Positions 8,828-17,493 of a stretch of 43,910 nucleotides of DNA are shown here, one piece after another. How positions within the stretch are numbered: position 1 is the first letter of the stretch; each line of letters opens with the position of its first letter. Origin of the DNA: Thermococcus sp. (lineage in GTDB: Archaea; Methanobacteriota_B; Thermococci; Thermococcales; Thermococcaceae); NCBI GenBank assembly GCA_015523195.1, contig WAKU01000086.1:1-43910 (forward strand), in the 5' to 3' direction. The notes beneath the pieces were generated by a model, which ran no database searches, was not told the DNA's origin, and worked only from the letters and a program-made list of their open reading frames with translations. The position numbers and the translations under genes are program-made.

Positions 8828-9622
8828 TTAAAGATCCCTCAGCTCCAGTACCTTCTCCGCTTTCTCCCCGCAGTATTTCCTCAGCCTTTCAACAACCTCG
8901 CCCTTCCCCCCGAGGACGGGCCACAGAATCGAGTCTATGTGGAGGGGAGGGACTCCAGTTTCCTCGGCGATCCTGTTCCAGAAGCTAACCGGCGGCTCGT
9001 TGGTGAGGCGCTTCGTGTAGGCGTTTATCCTAACGTCCGCCGGTATCTCTACTCCCATCGGGTACGGGACGAACTCACCGAAGGCTATCCTGCCCGCGTA
9101 GCCGAACATTTTAACGGCGAAGACAACGGTCTTGGCGCTTTTAGACGAGCCTAAGGCCGTCGCGAGATCCTCCCGGAGGCGGATCATCCCGTCGAAGTAG
9201 TATGCCCTGAGATCCCTTAGGGTGAGCTTCCCCAGCAGGGGTTCAAGCTTCTCAAGCCGCCTCAGCTTCCCGGCCGTAAGCCGCCTGTTCGTCCTCGAAT
9301 TCGGGAGGAAAAGGGCGTAGGCTTCAACAATCCCCCTTCCCCGCAGCCCTTTTGAGAACCACCTGGAGAACTCCCACCACCAGTCCTCCCCCTTCCCCGA
9401 GAGCTGGTAGCTGACTATGGAGTTGGCCACGACGAGCTTGAGGAAGGTTTCATCGTCCCCGAGCTTCTTCCGGAGGCTCCTCAGCGCATCGAACTGGAGG
9501 TCAACGCGCTCCTCTATCGTCCTCGCGCATCCAACGCCGAGCTCCCTTAGGATGCCGGTTAGTCTTTCGACCTTTTCCCCGTCTTCCCGGTATTTAATCC
9601 CGATGAAGCGGTCGAGGGTCAT
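8828..9622 (-). CDS. agog: AGOG-type 8-oxoguanine DNA glycosylase/AP lyase
   Basis: Removes 8-oxoguanine from DNA and cleaves the abasic strand, protecting a hyperthermophile genome from oxidised guanine. The 264-residue protein matches the archaeal AGOG family, a distinct branch of the HhH-GPD superfamily, throughout (e.g. VVANSIVSYQLSGKGEDWWW near residues 65-84). The segments SAKTVVFAVKMFGYAGR and IPADVRINAYTKRL correspond to the areas that carry the catalytic lysine and aspartate in characterised members. ATG 9622 follows GGGGTGAT. It starts 4 nt after the end of the GHMP-like gene, so the two are translated from one message. Confidence 0.9.
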   Translation of the reverse strand: MTLDRFIGIKYREDGEKVERLTGILRELGVGCARTIEERVDLQFDALRSLRKKLGDDETFLKLVVANSIVSYQLSGKGEDWWWEFSRWFSKGLRGRGIVEAYALFLPNSRTNRRLTAGKLRRLEKLEPLLGKLTLRDLRAYYFDGMIRLREDLATALGSSKSAKTVVFAVKMFGYAGRIAFGEFVPYPMGVEIPADVRINAYTKRLTNEPPVSFWNRIAEETGVPPLHIDSILWPVLGGKGEVVERLRKYCGEKAEKVLELRDL

Positions 9623-9626
9623 TCCA

Positions 9627-10547
9627 TCACCCCACGCTGAAGCCCCTGTTCCTCGGAATCCCGAGCTCTATCCTTGCCCTCAGGCCCAGCTCCCTTAAGT
9701 AATCCTCCGCCTCTCCTTTGATTCCCTCAAAATCCCCCCTCCTTATGAGGCCGTAGACCGTTGGGCCCCAGCTGCTCTGGCCGCAGCCGTACGTCCTCTC
9801 CTCAAGGAAGTTTAGAATGGCCCCAAGGTCCGGCCTGAACTCGCCCCCCTGGAAGCGTGAGAACTGCCTTCCGACGAGCCTCTGAATCGCCGTGAGGTGG
9901 GCACCGAAGGACTCTATGTCCCTTTCAACGAGCGCGGGCAGGAGACCTAAGAGCACCCTGTGGCTTATCCTCGCCGCGATCTCGGCGCTTCCAAAGGACG
10001 AGTCCATCGCGCTCCTCTCCTCTATTTCGTTCGGTCCGGCCCTGAGCTCGGGGGTTACGAGAATCAGAGCCCAGTCCTCGGGAAATTCGTGCCTGACTAT
10101 GAGCGGGGGAACACCTCCCCCAATTCCCCCGTCAACCACGAAGCCGCCGAACTCAAAGGCGTATATCCCAACGCCGCTGTCCCTCCCCCTCCCGAGGGCC
10201 CTGGCGAGCTCAACAGTACCCAAATTCAGCCCTTCAAAGATGGAGACTGCCTTGGCAACCGCGAGGCTGAGCTGGGTCGTCGAACCGAGTCCAACGTGCC
10301 TCGGTATTCCCCTCAGAACCTCGATGGAGTACGAGCCCTCGATCCCGAAGGTTTCCCTAAGGGTCCTCAGTACGGTTCCTATGGTCTCCCTGTCATCCTT
10401 CTCCGCCTTTATCGCCTCCCCATCCCTCTCGACCCTTACAACGTAGCCCCCCTCAAGCGCAACGCCGAGGCCACCAAAGCGCCTTCCGAGGCTCGCTGAA
10501 GGGTCTATGAGTCCAAAATGAACCCTCTTGGGCGTCTCGATTATCAT
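9627..10547 (-). CDS. GHMP-family enzyme, beta-RFAP synthase-like
   Basis: Member of the GHMP superfamily closest to beta-ribofuranosylaminobenzene 5'-phosphate synthase, the enzyme that joins PRPP and p-aminobenzoate in methanopterin-type cofactor synthesis. Visible signatures in the 306 residues are the N-terminal RVHFGLIDPSASLGRRFGG, the glycine-rich phosphate loop GLGSTTQLSLAVAKA near residue 93 and CGQSSWGPTVYGL near the C-terminus. Thermococcales make a modified tetrahydropterin related to methanopterin, which fits. It starts just inside the stop region of the AI-2E-type gene and runs into AGOG. Confidence 0.8.
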   Translation of the reverse strand: MIIETPKRVHFGLIDPSASLGRRFGGLGVALEGGYVVRVERDGEAIKAEKDDRETIGTVLRTLRETFGIEGSYSIEVLRGIPRHVGLGSTTQLSLAVAKAVSIFEGLNLGTVELARALGRGRDSGVGIYAFEFGGFVVDGGIGGGVPPLIVRHEFPEDWALILVTPELRAGPNEIEERSAMDSSFGSAEIAARISHRVLLGLLPALVERDIESFGAHLTAIQRLVGRQFSRFQGGEFRPDLGAILNFLEERTYGCGQSSWGPTVYGLIRRGDFEGIKGEAEDYLRELGLRARIELGIPRNRGFSVG

Positions 10548-10551
10548 CGGA

Positions 10552-11544
10552 TCACCCCATCGCGGCCTTCCACTCCTCCACTACCGTCGAGAGCAAGCCG
10601 AGGGCCACGGGCCCCACTATGATCCCGACGAGCCCGAAGGCCCAGAGCCCCCCGAAGATCCCTATGAGCGATATAAGAGCGTTCAGACCCCTCTTCCTCA
10701 CGGTTATCTTGGGGGCAAGCATCAGGTCCGGAAGGGGCGAGATGAGGGCGAAGCCGTAAACGCCGAGGAGAAACCCGAGGGCAGGCCCTGAGGAGTGGGC
10801 CAGGTAGACGCTCGCGGGCAGCCAGACCATCCATCCCCCCAACAGGGGCAGGAGTTCGAGGAGCGAGACGAGGACTCCCAACGCTATCGAGCCGCTGACG
10901 TTCGAAACCCCGAAGAGCCAGAAGCCGAGGGCCGCCGTCATGCCCTTCACAATGCTCAGGCTCAGCCAGCTTTTGAGGAGGGTATCCAGGGCGCTTTTGG
11001 TCGCGTCTATGAGCCTCGTGCCGAAGTCCCTGTTCTGGGAGGGTATGAGGGAGTAGACCTCCTCCACAACCGCATCCGCGTTGACGAGAACCCCGTAGTA
11101 AACGAATATCATGACAAAGATCTCAAGGGCCATCTTCGGTATGGAGTAGGTGTAGCTCACTATGTACTCCTCAAGCCTCGTTCCTATCCCCTCGCTCACA
11201 GCTGAGAGGGCTTCGTTTACGGTCTGGCTCGACACGGTTACCGACTGGATCCAGCTGAAGAACGCATCGAGGTAGTGGATGAGCTGATACTTAACATCGG
11301 ACATCCAGAGGACGAAGCCTATGACGAAGGCCGTTGAGATTATGGTGAGCAGTATGGAGAGGACGAAGGCCGACTTCTTCCACCCTATCCTCCTCGACAG
11401 CCTGTCGTGAAGCGGGTATGTTATGTAGACCAGAGCCAGGGCTATCACTATGGGGGAGAGAACGGGCTTTATAACCAGCCAGATGAGGTACAGGATAAGT
11501 ACCAAGACCCCTGCCCAGATCAGCCCCTCGGTTTTCATCTCCAT
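10552..11544 (-). CDS. AI-2E family (UPF0118) membrane protein
   Basis: Polytopic membrane protein of 330 residues. It has two N-terminal helices (LIWAGVLVLILYLIWLVI, PIVIALALVYITYPLHDRLSRR), a third (FVLSILLTIISTAFVIGFVLW), a soluble middle region and a C-terminal block of four or five helices including GVLVSLLELLPLLGGWMVWLP and GGLWAFGLVGIIVGPVALGLL, the last being diagnostic for the family. Members have been linked to export of small molecules and to Na+/H+ antiport, so no substrate is assigned. It is the first gene of a minus-strand run through the GHMP-like gene and AGOG. Confidence 0.85.
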   Translation of the reverse strand: MEMKTEGLIWAGVLVLILYLIWLVIKPVLSPIVIALALVYITYPLHDRLSRRIGWKKSAFVLSILLTIISTAFVIGFVLWMSDVKYQLIHYLDAFFSWIQSVTVSSQTVNEALSAVSEGIGTRLEEYIVSYTYSIPKMALEIFVMIFVYYGVLVNADAVVEEVYSLIPSQNRDFGTRLIDATKSALDTLLKSWLSLSIVKGMTAALGFWLFGVSNVSGSIALGVLVSLLELLPLLGGWMVWLPASVYLAHSSGPALGFLLGVYGFALISPLPDLMLAPKITVRKRGLNALISLIGIFGGLWAFGLVGIIVGPVALGLLSTVVEEWKAAMG

Positions 11545-11578
11545 CCTTTAACACACCTCAAGAGGGAATTGAAAGGGC

Positions 11579-12547
11579 TCACCTCCCCAAGTAGCGCGGG
11601 TCGATGTACATGTAGCCAAAAGTTCCAATCGAATAGCTTGAAACCGGGGACTGGAACACCTTGATCTCGGCGGACCTAACCCCCATGAGCCTTTCGAGCT
11701 CCGCCAGGGCGGTCTTGAAGTTCCCGGTTCTGTCAACGAGCGTTCCGTTCACGTTAACCGCGAACCAAGTCAGGCCGTTCGCGTACTTCCTGGTCTCGTT
11801 CATCGTCATGTTGCGCCCCATGCTCACAGCCTGCAGGAAGGCGTTGAAGTACGTGTCTATCATCTCCGAGATTATCCGCTTCTCATCGGGAGTCAGCGCC
11901 CTCCACTCGGCGCCCATGTCCTTGTGCTTTCCAGTTCTGAAGACGGTGACGTTTATGCCGTTCATCGCGTAGTTCTTGGCGTAGTTGTAGTGCACGTAGA
12001 GGACACCTATGCTCCCAACCTCCGCGAGGGGATCCGCCACTATCTCATCGCTACCGACGGCTATGTAGTAGCCGCCTGATGCCGCCAGGCCGCCCGTGTA
12101 GGCAACGACGGGCTTGAGGGCCTTTAGCGCTATCACTTCGTTGTAGATATCGCGGACCGGCCCGACGTCCCCTCCAGGGCTCTCGATCCAGAGGAGAACC
12201 CCGCCTATTGAACCGTCCTTGGCTATCTTCTCAAGGGTCGGGACCACGTTAAGGGCCGTTTCCTCATCGATGATCCCGAATATCGGAACGACGGCTATGG
12301 TCGTGTTGGAAGCGTTCACAGTCTTTCTCTCCATTTCAACTGCCCTGATCGCTGCTTCGAGCTCGGCTACCCTCGCCTTCAGGAAGGTGTCGTTGGTCGA
12401 GTTCACCGTAATGACGAAGTGGGTTTCGTTGCAGGGCTGGTAAACTGGGGTCTGAACCTGAAGATAGAGGAGGACGGTGCTCATAACGAAGACGCTGAGA
12501 ACCAGTGCTAACATGAAGGATAAGTACTTCCACACGTCGTTCTTCAT
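11579..12547 (-). CDS. sppA: Signal peptide peptidase SppA, membrane-anchored
   Basis: Serine protease that digests leftover signal peptides in the membrane. The 322-residue protein has one N-terminal anchor (LSFMLALVLSVFVMSTVLLYL), a short stalk, then an SppA/ClpP-fold domain. The Ser nucleophile is in GLAASGGYYIAVGSD and the general-base Lys is expected in RTGKHKDMGAEW, giving the Ser-Lys dyad of the family. LLWIESPGGDVGPVRDI is the conserved oxyanion segment. The length fits the short, single-domain archaeal form. ATG 12547 follows GGAGTGA. It is separated from the AI-2E-type gene by 34 nt. Confidence 0.93.
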   Translation of the reverse strand: MKNDVWKYLSFMLALVLSVFVMSTVLLYLQVQTPVYQPCNETHFVITVNSTNDTFLKARVAELEAAIRAVEMERKTVNASNTTIAVVPIFGIIDEETALNVVPTLEKIAKDGSIGGVLLWIESPGGDVGPVRDIYNEVIALKALKPVVAYTGGLAASGGYYIAVGSDEIVADPLAEVGSIGVLYVHYNYAKNYAMNGINVTVFRTGKHKDMGAEWRALTPDEKRIISEMIDTYFNAFLQAVSMGRNMTMNETRKYANGLTWFAVNVNGTLVDRTGNFKTALAELERLMGVRSAEIKVFQSPVSSYSIGTFGYMYIDPRYLGR

Positions 12548-12601
12548 GGTCTCACTCCAAGGTGATATCTATGCCACCTCTTTTAAATTTGCCCACCGGG
12601 A

Positions 12602-12612
12602 GGTTTAAATCT
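12602..12612 (+). promoter_or_regulatory. TATA box of the helical-repeat protein gene
   Basis: GGTTTAAATCT lies about 32 nt upstream of the ATG at 12642, which is preceded by GGGGGAAG. The position is normal for an archaeal promoter with a short leader. Confidence 0.55.
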
Positions 12613-12641
12613 TCTACGTCGTACTTACCTGGGGGAAGACC

Positions 12642-13103
12642 ATGCAGGTTTGGTACCGCTCGCGGGCCCTTTACGACACGGTGATGAGGCTCCTGAAATC
12701 AGGAAGGTATCAGGAGGCCCTCGGGATAGCCCGGGGTATCCCGGACGACAGGGTTAGGGCGATGGCCCTTTCAAAGATAGCCCTTAAACTGGCCGAGAGG
12801 GGAAAGGAATACTCCGAAGTGCTGGAGAGCGCCATAAACGCCGCAAGCGACGTGCCCGGGAACGACGGGACGAAGATACTGATGGGCATGGCCTTTGACT
12901 TCCTCCGCCTCGGAAGGGAGGAGGAGGCCCTCAGGGTGGCCGACTACATAACCGACCTTTCGAGCCGTTCCAAGATACAGGCTGAGGTGGCCCTGAAGCT
13001 CGCACGGGATGGCAAAACGGCGGAGGCCATGAGGATCATAGAGGACATAATGGACGAGGACGTAAAAACGTGGGCGATGTCAAGGATGGCCACGACGGTT
13101 TGA
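12642..13103 (+). CDS. Small alpha-helical repeat protein
   Basis: A 153-residue protein of unknown function made almost entirely of helical hairpins. A motif of about 35 residues recurs three to four times: roughly ALxIAxxIxDxxxRAxALSKIALKLAxxG (for example EALGIARGIPDDRVRAMALS, EALRVADYITDLSSRSKIQA, EAMRIIEDIMDEDVKTWAMS). This resembles TPR/HEAT-like solenoids that act as binding scaffolds. There is no signal peptide or membrane helix, so it is probably cytoplasmic. It has its own promoter and is not obviously in an operon. No function is assigned. Confidence 0.75.
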   Translation: MQVWYRSRALYDTVMRLLKSGRYQEALGIARGIPDDRVRAMALSKIALKLAERGKEYSEVLESAINAASDVPGNDGTKILMGMAFDFLRLGREEEALRVADYITDLSSRSKIQAEVALKLARDGKTAEAMRIIEDIMDEDVKTWAMSRMATTV

Positions 13104-13202
13104 GCTTTTTCTGATTAAAGTCGCTGCATTACCCTTATTTTTTGAGCCGTTTCCATCCACAAGCTTTTTAGCCCCAGTTTTTTCAAGGGAAGGGGTGGAA
13201 CG

Positions 13203-13454
13203 ATGAACGTCGCGGAGATCTTAGGACTCGCGGGGATGCTCCTGCTCGTGGGCTCCTGGGTTCCCCAGACCTGGGAGACCCTGAAAAGGAGAAAGTGCCC
13301 CCTGAACCTTGAGTTCATACTCATCTACTTCATCGCCTCCTCCCTTCTGACGGTTTACGCCTACTACCTGCGGGACTGGATCTTCATAACCCTCAACGGC
13401 CTCGCCGCTTTCCAGAGTGGTGTCAACCTCTACGTAAAGCTCGTCCACGGCTGA
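13203..13454 (+). CDS. PQ-loop (SemiSWEET-like) small membrane protein
   Basis: An 83-residue protein with three predicted helices and a PQ motif in GSWVPQTWETLKRRK, followed by a helix starting LEFILIYFIASSLLTVYAYY and a last one around FITLNGLAAFQSGVNLYV. The three-helix unit with Pro-Gln in the first helix matches SemiSWEET/PQ-loop proteins, which dimerise to form a small-solute pore. The substrate is unknown. ATG 13203 is preceded by AAGGGGTGG. A TATA-like AAGCTTTTTAG lies near 13161. Confidence 0.75.
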   Translation: MNVAEILGLAGMLLLVGSWVPQTWETLKRRKCPLNLEFILIYFIASSLLTVYAYYLRDWIFITLNGLAAFQSGVNLYVKLVHG

Positions 13455-13511
13455 GGGGGAGGAACGGAAGAGTTAAATAGGTGTGCCCCCCGGTTTCTTA
13501 AGGGAAATCCA

Positions 13512-14159
13512 ATGAAGAAGTTCCCGGTTTACATCGCTTCTTGGGACGATATAGAGAAGTGGGCCAAGGAGGGGGCCTGGAAGGTTATCGATGAAGGATG
13601 GAAGCCAGACGTTATCGTGGGGCTCGCCAGGGGCGGCTGGGTCGCCGCAAGGCTCTACTGCGACTACCTCGGGGTCAAAGACCTGATAAGCGTCAAGGTG
13701 GAGCACTGGGGCATCACTGCAACGCCCGATGGAAAGGCCAGGATCAGGTACGGCAGCAACTACGATCTGAGCGGAAAGAAGGCCCTGGTCGTTGACGACA
13801 TAAGCGACACCGGGGAGAGCCTGACCCTCGCCAAGAACTACGTCGAGGAGAGAGGACCGGCCGAGGTTCGGACTGCAACGCTGCTGACCATCAAGGGCTC
13901 CCGCTTCAGGCCGGATTACTACGGGGAGGAGATCGACTGGGCCTGGATAGTCTTCCCCTGGAACTTCGTTGAGGACGTCATAAACCTCGTCGGCAACATA
14001 CTCGATGAGAGGGAAGCCGTCAGCACCGACGAGATCATAGAGCTGTTCAGGGAGCTCCACGGAACAGACGTGCCCAAGGGCCGGCTTGAGGAAGCCCTCG
14101 CCATGGCGGAGCACAGGAAGGTTTTTAAGTTCAGGGAGGGGAAGTGGCGCAGGGCCTGA
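13512..14159 (+). CDS. Purine-type phosphoribosyltransferase
   Basis: Type I phosphoribosyltransferase that likely salvages a purine base with PRPP to a nucleotide. The PRPP-binding motif is ALVVDDISDTGESL (about residues 91-104). The upstream VIVGLARGGWVAARL loop and the VEHWGITATPDGKARI segment fit the hypoxanthine/xanthine-guanine group of archaea. After the core there is a ~60-residue C-terminal extension (from about VGNILDEREAVSTDE) not needed for the fold. TATA at about 13473 (GTTAAATAG). Base specificity cannot be read from sequence. It is followed 12 nt later by a small hypothetical gene. Confidence 0.82.
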   Translation: MKKFPVYIASWDDIEKWAKEGAWKVIDEGWKPDVIVGLARGGWVAARLYCDYLGVKDLISVKVEHWGITATPDGKARIRYGSNYDLSGKKALVVDDISDTGESLTLAKNYVEERGPAEVRTATLLTIKGSRFRPDYYGEEIDWAWIVFPWNFVEDVINLVGNILDEREAVSTDEIIELFRELHGTDVPKGRLEEALAMAEHRKVFKFREGKWRRA

Positions 14160-14171
14160 GGGAGTGGTAGC

Positions 14172-14483
14172 TTGAACAGGAAAGAGAAGGTAGAGGAGAT
14201 AAAGAACCACAGCGTCTACGCCAACGAGATATACGAGATGCACAGCGAGAGCATAGACGAGGTCATCGACAACTACGAGTCCCTCAAGGAGAACTACCTG
14301 AACGACCATTCGAGGGCGAGGATAGTGAGGATCGTCTTCAACGAGGACAACGGCCTTCCCCTGGCCATAGAGTTCAACAGGAAGGATGATTCCTTCAAGG
14401 GGTTCACGATAGCCATCGGGAAGCCCCACATCAAAAGCAGCGATGGGGGCGAAGGGGACGAAGCCAGGGAAGGCTCCGGCTGA
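14172..14483 (+). CDS. Hypothetical acidic protein
   Basis: A 103-residue protein that I do not recognise. It has a charged helical N-terminal half (KEKVEEIKNHSVYANEIYEM) and a beta-rich C-terminal half (RIVRIVFNEDNGLPLAIEFN, FKGFTIAIGKPH), ending in an acidic, Gly-rich tail. The start is a TTG at 14172 with GGAGTGGT upstream. It lies 12 nt after the phosphoribosyltransferase gene and is probably co-transcribed. No signal peptide or membrane helix is visible. Confidence 0.65.
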   Translation: MNRKEKVEEIKNHSVYANEIYEMHSESIDEVIDNYESLKENYLNDHSRARIVRIVFNEDNGLPLAIEFNRKDDSFKGFTIAIGKPHIKSSDGGEGDEAREGSG

Positions 14484-14557
14484 GTTCTTTACAGCCCCTT
14501 TCTGCGGCCTTCGACACCTTTTAAAGCCTCCCCTTGAAATTTTAATCCGGTGGTAGT

Positions 14558-15541
14558 ATGAAAAGGCTCGCACTCCTCCTGATCATCCTCGCCGGTCTGC
14601 TGCTTCCCTCCCAGCAGGTGGGTTCGACTGGAACCAGCCCCCTCGTCGTTGCCACGGTCTCGCCCCTCGCCTCGATAGTCCGGGAGGCCTTCCCCGATGT
14701 CAGGGTTCTCTACCTCATCCCCCCGAGCGCCGATCCCCACGAGTACCAGCTGACGGCCGAGCAGGTTACCATACTCAAGGAGGCCAGCGTTATAGTCACC
14801 ACCGGCGGCCATCTGCCGATTGAGGCGAGGATCAAGGAGCTCAGTGATGAGGGACAGCTGAGGGGAAAGGCCCTCTTCTTGGACGACTACAAAAAACATG
14901 GCTTCAGGTACCTGAAGGAGACCTGGTACGGGGGAAAGGACAACCCCCACGGTGTCTGGCTCGATCCAACTAACGCCATAGCAATCGCGGGGGCGACCGA
15001 AAGTGCTCTCCAGGAGGTGGACCCGGCCGACGCCGCTTCCTACAGAAAGGATTTCGAGGTCTTCAAGGGGAAGGTTGAGGCGATAGAGGAGGCCCTCAGG
15101 GATTCTGTGCCTGAGAACTCGACGGCGGTCATAGACATGCCACCCGTTCAGTACGCAGTAGCGTGGCTTGGAGTAAAACCGATCGCGGCGATAAAACCTG
15201 AGGAAGAGGTTCCAGCCCTGCCGGTGGACGAGCTCGTTGGAAAAGCCAAAGAAAGCGACCTCATAGTCTACAACCTCCAGGGATCGTCACAGCTGAAGAA
15301 CGCGGCCTCGGAGCTGGCCTCCAAGAGCGGCAGACCTTTAGCAGGGGTGGCCGTCTTCTGGGGGAACGAGCCCTACACGAAGGTGCTCCTGAAGAACAGC
15401 ATCTCGATCATAGAGGCGCTCTCGGGGGGCGGGAAAATCGTAAAGGTGGAGGCGGGCAAGTCCCCGCTCCCCTACGCCATCTCAGCGCTCTTCGCGGGTC
15501 TGTCCCTCGGTATGGCCCTCGGGTACATACTCCGGAGGTAA
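14558..15541 (+). CDS. ZnuA-like metal-binding protein with C-terminal membrane anchor
   Basis: Cluster A-I (TroA/ZnuA) substrate-binding protein for zinc or manganese, 327 residues. It has an N-terminal signal peptide (LALLLIILAGLLLPSQ), candidate metal ligands in PPSADPHEYQ, TTGGHLP and DNPHGVWLDP, and a final helix (ALFAGLSLGMALGYILRR) that tethers it to the membrane. The tether replaces the lipobox used by the other binding proteins in this window. No ABC permease or ATPase for metals is adjacent, so it either serves a remote transporter or acts alone. Its stop abuts the stop of the convergent nucleoside permease with no gap. Confidence 0.82.
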   Translation: MKRLALLLIILAGLLLPSQQVGSTGTSPLVVATVSPLASIVREAFPDVRVLYLIPPSADPHEYQLTAEQVTILKEASVIVTTGGHLPIEARIKELSDEGQLRGKALFLDDYKKHGFRYLKETWYGGKDNPHGVWLDPTNAIAIAGATESALQEVDPADAASYRKDFEVFKGKVEAIEEALRDSVPENSTAVIDMPPVQYAVAWLGVKPIAAIKPEEEVPALPVDELVGKAKESDLIVYNLQGSSQLKNAASELASKSGRPLAGVAVFWGNEPYTKVLLKNSISIIEALSGGGKIVKVEAGKSPLPYAISALFAGLSLGMALGYILRR

Positions 15542-16453
15542 TCACTCCCTCTTGTAGGGTATTCCGTCCCACTTCGGGGCCCGCGCCCTTCCTATTATGC
15601 CGGCGACGACGAGCAGGGTCACGAGGTAGGGCAGCGTAGCTATGAACTGCCAGGGTATGGTCCCGGCCAGCCATGGGTTGTTCTGGATGTATATGGCGAG
15701 GTTGTCGAAGAAGCCGAATATCAGGCCCCCGACGAGGGACAGTATGGGGTCCCAGCCGCTGAACACCATGTTGGCGAGGGCTATGAAGCCCCTTCCGGCC
15801 GCTATCGTCTTCGTCACGGTGCCAAGCCAGTCAACGCTGAGGTACGCCCCCGCGATCCCGCTCAGGGCTGAGGCTATGAGAACCGCGGTGAAGCGATAGA
15901 GCTCGACGTTTATTCCGAGCGCATCGGCCGCCTCCGGGTTTTCGCCGACTGCTCTTATCCTCAGGCCGAATGGCGTCTTGAAGAGAACCCACCAGGCTAT
16001 GAAGGCCACCGCTATGGTTATTATCACCATCGGGCTCAGGGCGTTTCCAAAGGCGTCCCTCCAGAGGGGCTTTATCTGGGCGCTCGGGGCCACCTGGTGC
16101 TGGCCGGCGGTTCCCCAGTACGCGAGTATCCCAAAGGCAACTCCACCGTAGCCTATGAGGTTTATGCCTATGCCCGGGATGACGTGATCCCCTTTGAGGT
16201 AGACAGTTATCACCCCGTGGACGGCTCCTATTGCGATGCCCGTTAGGGCCCCTCCCAAGAGACCCACCCAGCCGTTGTGGGCGAGTTCAGCCGTCATCGT
16301 TCCAAAGAAGGCCGAGAGCATCAGTATTCCCTCGTAGCCGATGTTAACCACGCCGGCACGCTCGCTTATGGCCGCGCCTACACTCGTCAGGACTATCGGA
16401 ACCATGGCCGCGAGCGAACCTAAGGTGAGGCCAAGTATCATGCCCGTGTTCAT
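15542..16453 (-). CDS. Nucleoside-type ABC transporter permease (second subunit)
   Basis: Membrane subunit of a BMP-family (nucleoside or related) importer, 303 residues with about eight to nine helices. Typical features are the N-terminal GAAISERAGVVNIGYEGIML phrase, GLRIRAVGENPEAADALGIN in the cytoplasmic coupling loop, and GRGFIALANMVFSGWDPI near the end. The start overlaps the stop of the first permease by 4 nt (ATGA type), so the two are made in fixed proportion. It is the last gene of the four-gene operon 20354-15542. Confidence 0.9.
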   Translation of the reverse strand: MNTGMILGLTLGSLAAMVPIVLTSVGAAISERAGVVNIGYEGILMLSAFFGTMTAELAHNGWVGLLGGALTGIAIGAVHGVITVYLKGDHVIPGIGINLIGYGGVAFGILAYWGTAGQHQVAPSAQIKPLWRDAFGNALSPMVIITIAVAFIAWWVLFKTPFGLRIRAVGENPEAADALGINVELYRFTAVLIASALSGIAGAYLSVDWLGTVTKTIAAGRGFIALANMVFSGWDPILSLVGGLIFGFFDNLAIYIQNNPWLAGTIPWQFIATLPYLVTLLVVAGIIGRARAPKWDGIPYKRE

Positions 16454-17493
16454 GCCCTCCCCCTCCTGAACATCCTGTTGATCAGGTCGAGGAGCCCGGG
16501 GATCGCGACTGCCACGATGATTATGCCCTCTATGACCTTCACCATTTCAAGGGGGACGCCGACCTGCTGCATCTGCCGGGTTCCCTGACTTAGCGCCCCG
16601 AAGAGTATGCCGGAGAAGATAATGCCTATCGGGTGATCCCTTCCAACGAGGGACACGCCTATCCCATCGAAACCGTAGCCGTAGACGTTTGCGAGCCCCT
16701 GGCTGATGGCGTAGCTCGGTGGAACTCCCATCACCTGAACGGCCCCGGCGAGACCCGCCGTCATGCCGCCGATGACAAAGGACCATATGGCCGCGGCCTT
16801 CGGGTTTATGCCTCCGTACTCGGCCGCGCGGGGGTTGTAGCCGTTCGCCCTCATCTCATATCCGAGCTTCGTGTGCCACATAACCACGTAAACAACGATG
16901 GCCGTGAGCACTGCAACTACAAAGCCCCAGGAGAGCGTGGTGTTCCGCATGAGGAGCGGCAGCCTCGCAGAAGGCGGTATCGAGACGGTCCTGTTGGCGT
17001 TGCTTGGGCTGACGAAGACGCTGAGGGCCAGCCACACCGCGAGGTAAAAGGCTATCCAGTTGAGCATTATCGTGGAGATAACCTCATGCACACCGCGGTA
17101 CACCTTGAGCAGGGCCGCCGGAAGCGCCCACAGGGCCCCCACCAGTATCCCGGCGATTATGCCGCTCAGGGGGTTCGGGATGGCCTGGCTGATCCCCACG
17201 GCCGCTATTGCTCCAAAATAGACGGTTCCTTCCGCACCGATGTTGAAGAGGCCCGTCCTGGAGCCGACGGCGAAGGTAAGCGCGGTGAGTATCAGGGGCG
17301 TTGACTGGCTTAAAGTTTGGGCGAAGTTCGTTAAACTGCTGACTGAACCGACGACGAGCGCTTTATAGGCGGCTATTGCGTCGTATCCGCTCGCCCAGAG
17401 AACTATCGCTCCAACGAGCACTCCTATGAGTATCGCAAGGACGCTCTCGGTGAAGGGCTTCAGATAGCCCCTAAAGGATTGTGAGAGGTTCAT
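16450..17493 (-). CDS. Nucleoside-type ABC transporter permease (first subunit)
   Basis: The larger membrane subunit of the BMP-type importer, 347 residues. It carries the family phrase SRTGLFNIGAEGTVYFGAIA, the coupling-loop segment LGYEMRANGYNPRAAEYGGIN and GYGFDGIGVSLVGRDHPIG near the C-terminus. About ten hydrophobic segments are visible. It overlaps the ATPase gene by 4 nt at its start and the second permease by 4 nt at its end, which indicates tight translational coupling. Confidence 0.9.
   Translation of the reverse strand: MNLSQSFRGYLKPFTESVLAILIGVLVGAIVLWASGYDAIAAYKALVVGSVSSLTNFAQTLSQSTPLILTALTFAVGSRTGLFNIGAEGTVYFGAIAAVGISQAIPNPLSGIIAGILVGALWALPAALLKVYRGVHEVISTIMLNWIAFYLAVWLALSVFVSPSNANRTVSIPPSARLPLLMRNTTLSWGFVVAVLTAIVVYVVMWHTKLGYEMRANGYNPRAAEYGGINPKAAAIWSFVIGGMTAGLAGAVQVMGVPPSYAISQGLANVYGYGFDGIGVSLVGRDHPIGIIFSGILFGALSQGTRQMQQVGVPLEMVKVIEGIIIVAVAIPGLLDLINRMFRRGRA

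Noticed and set aside
13473-14573. 366-residue minus-strand ORF
   Set aside because: It lies antisense to the phosphoribosyltransferase and the small gene after it, has no ribosome site and its composition is that of a shadow frame in GC-rich DNA.
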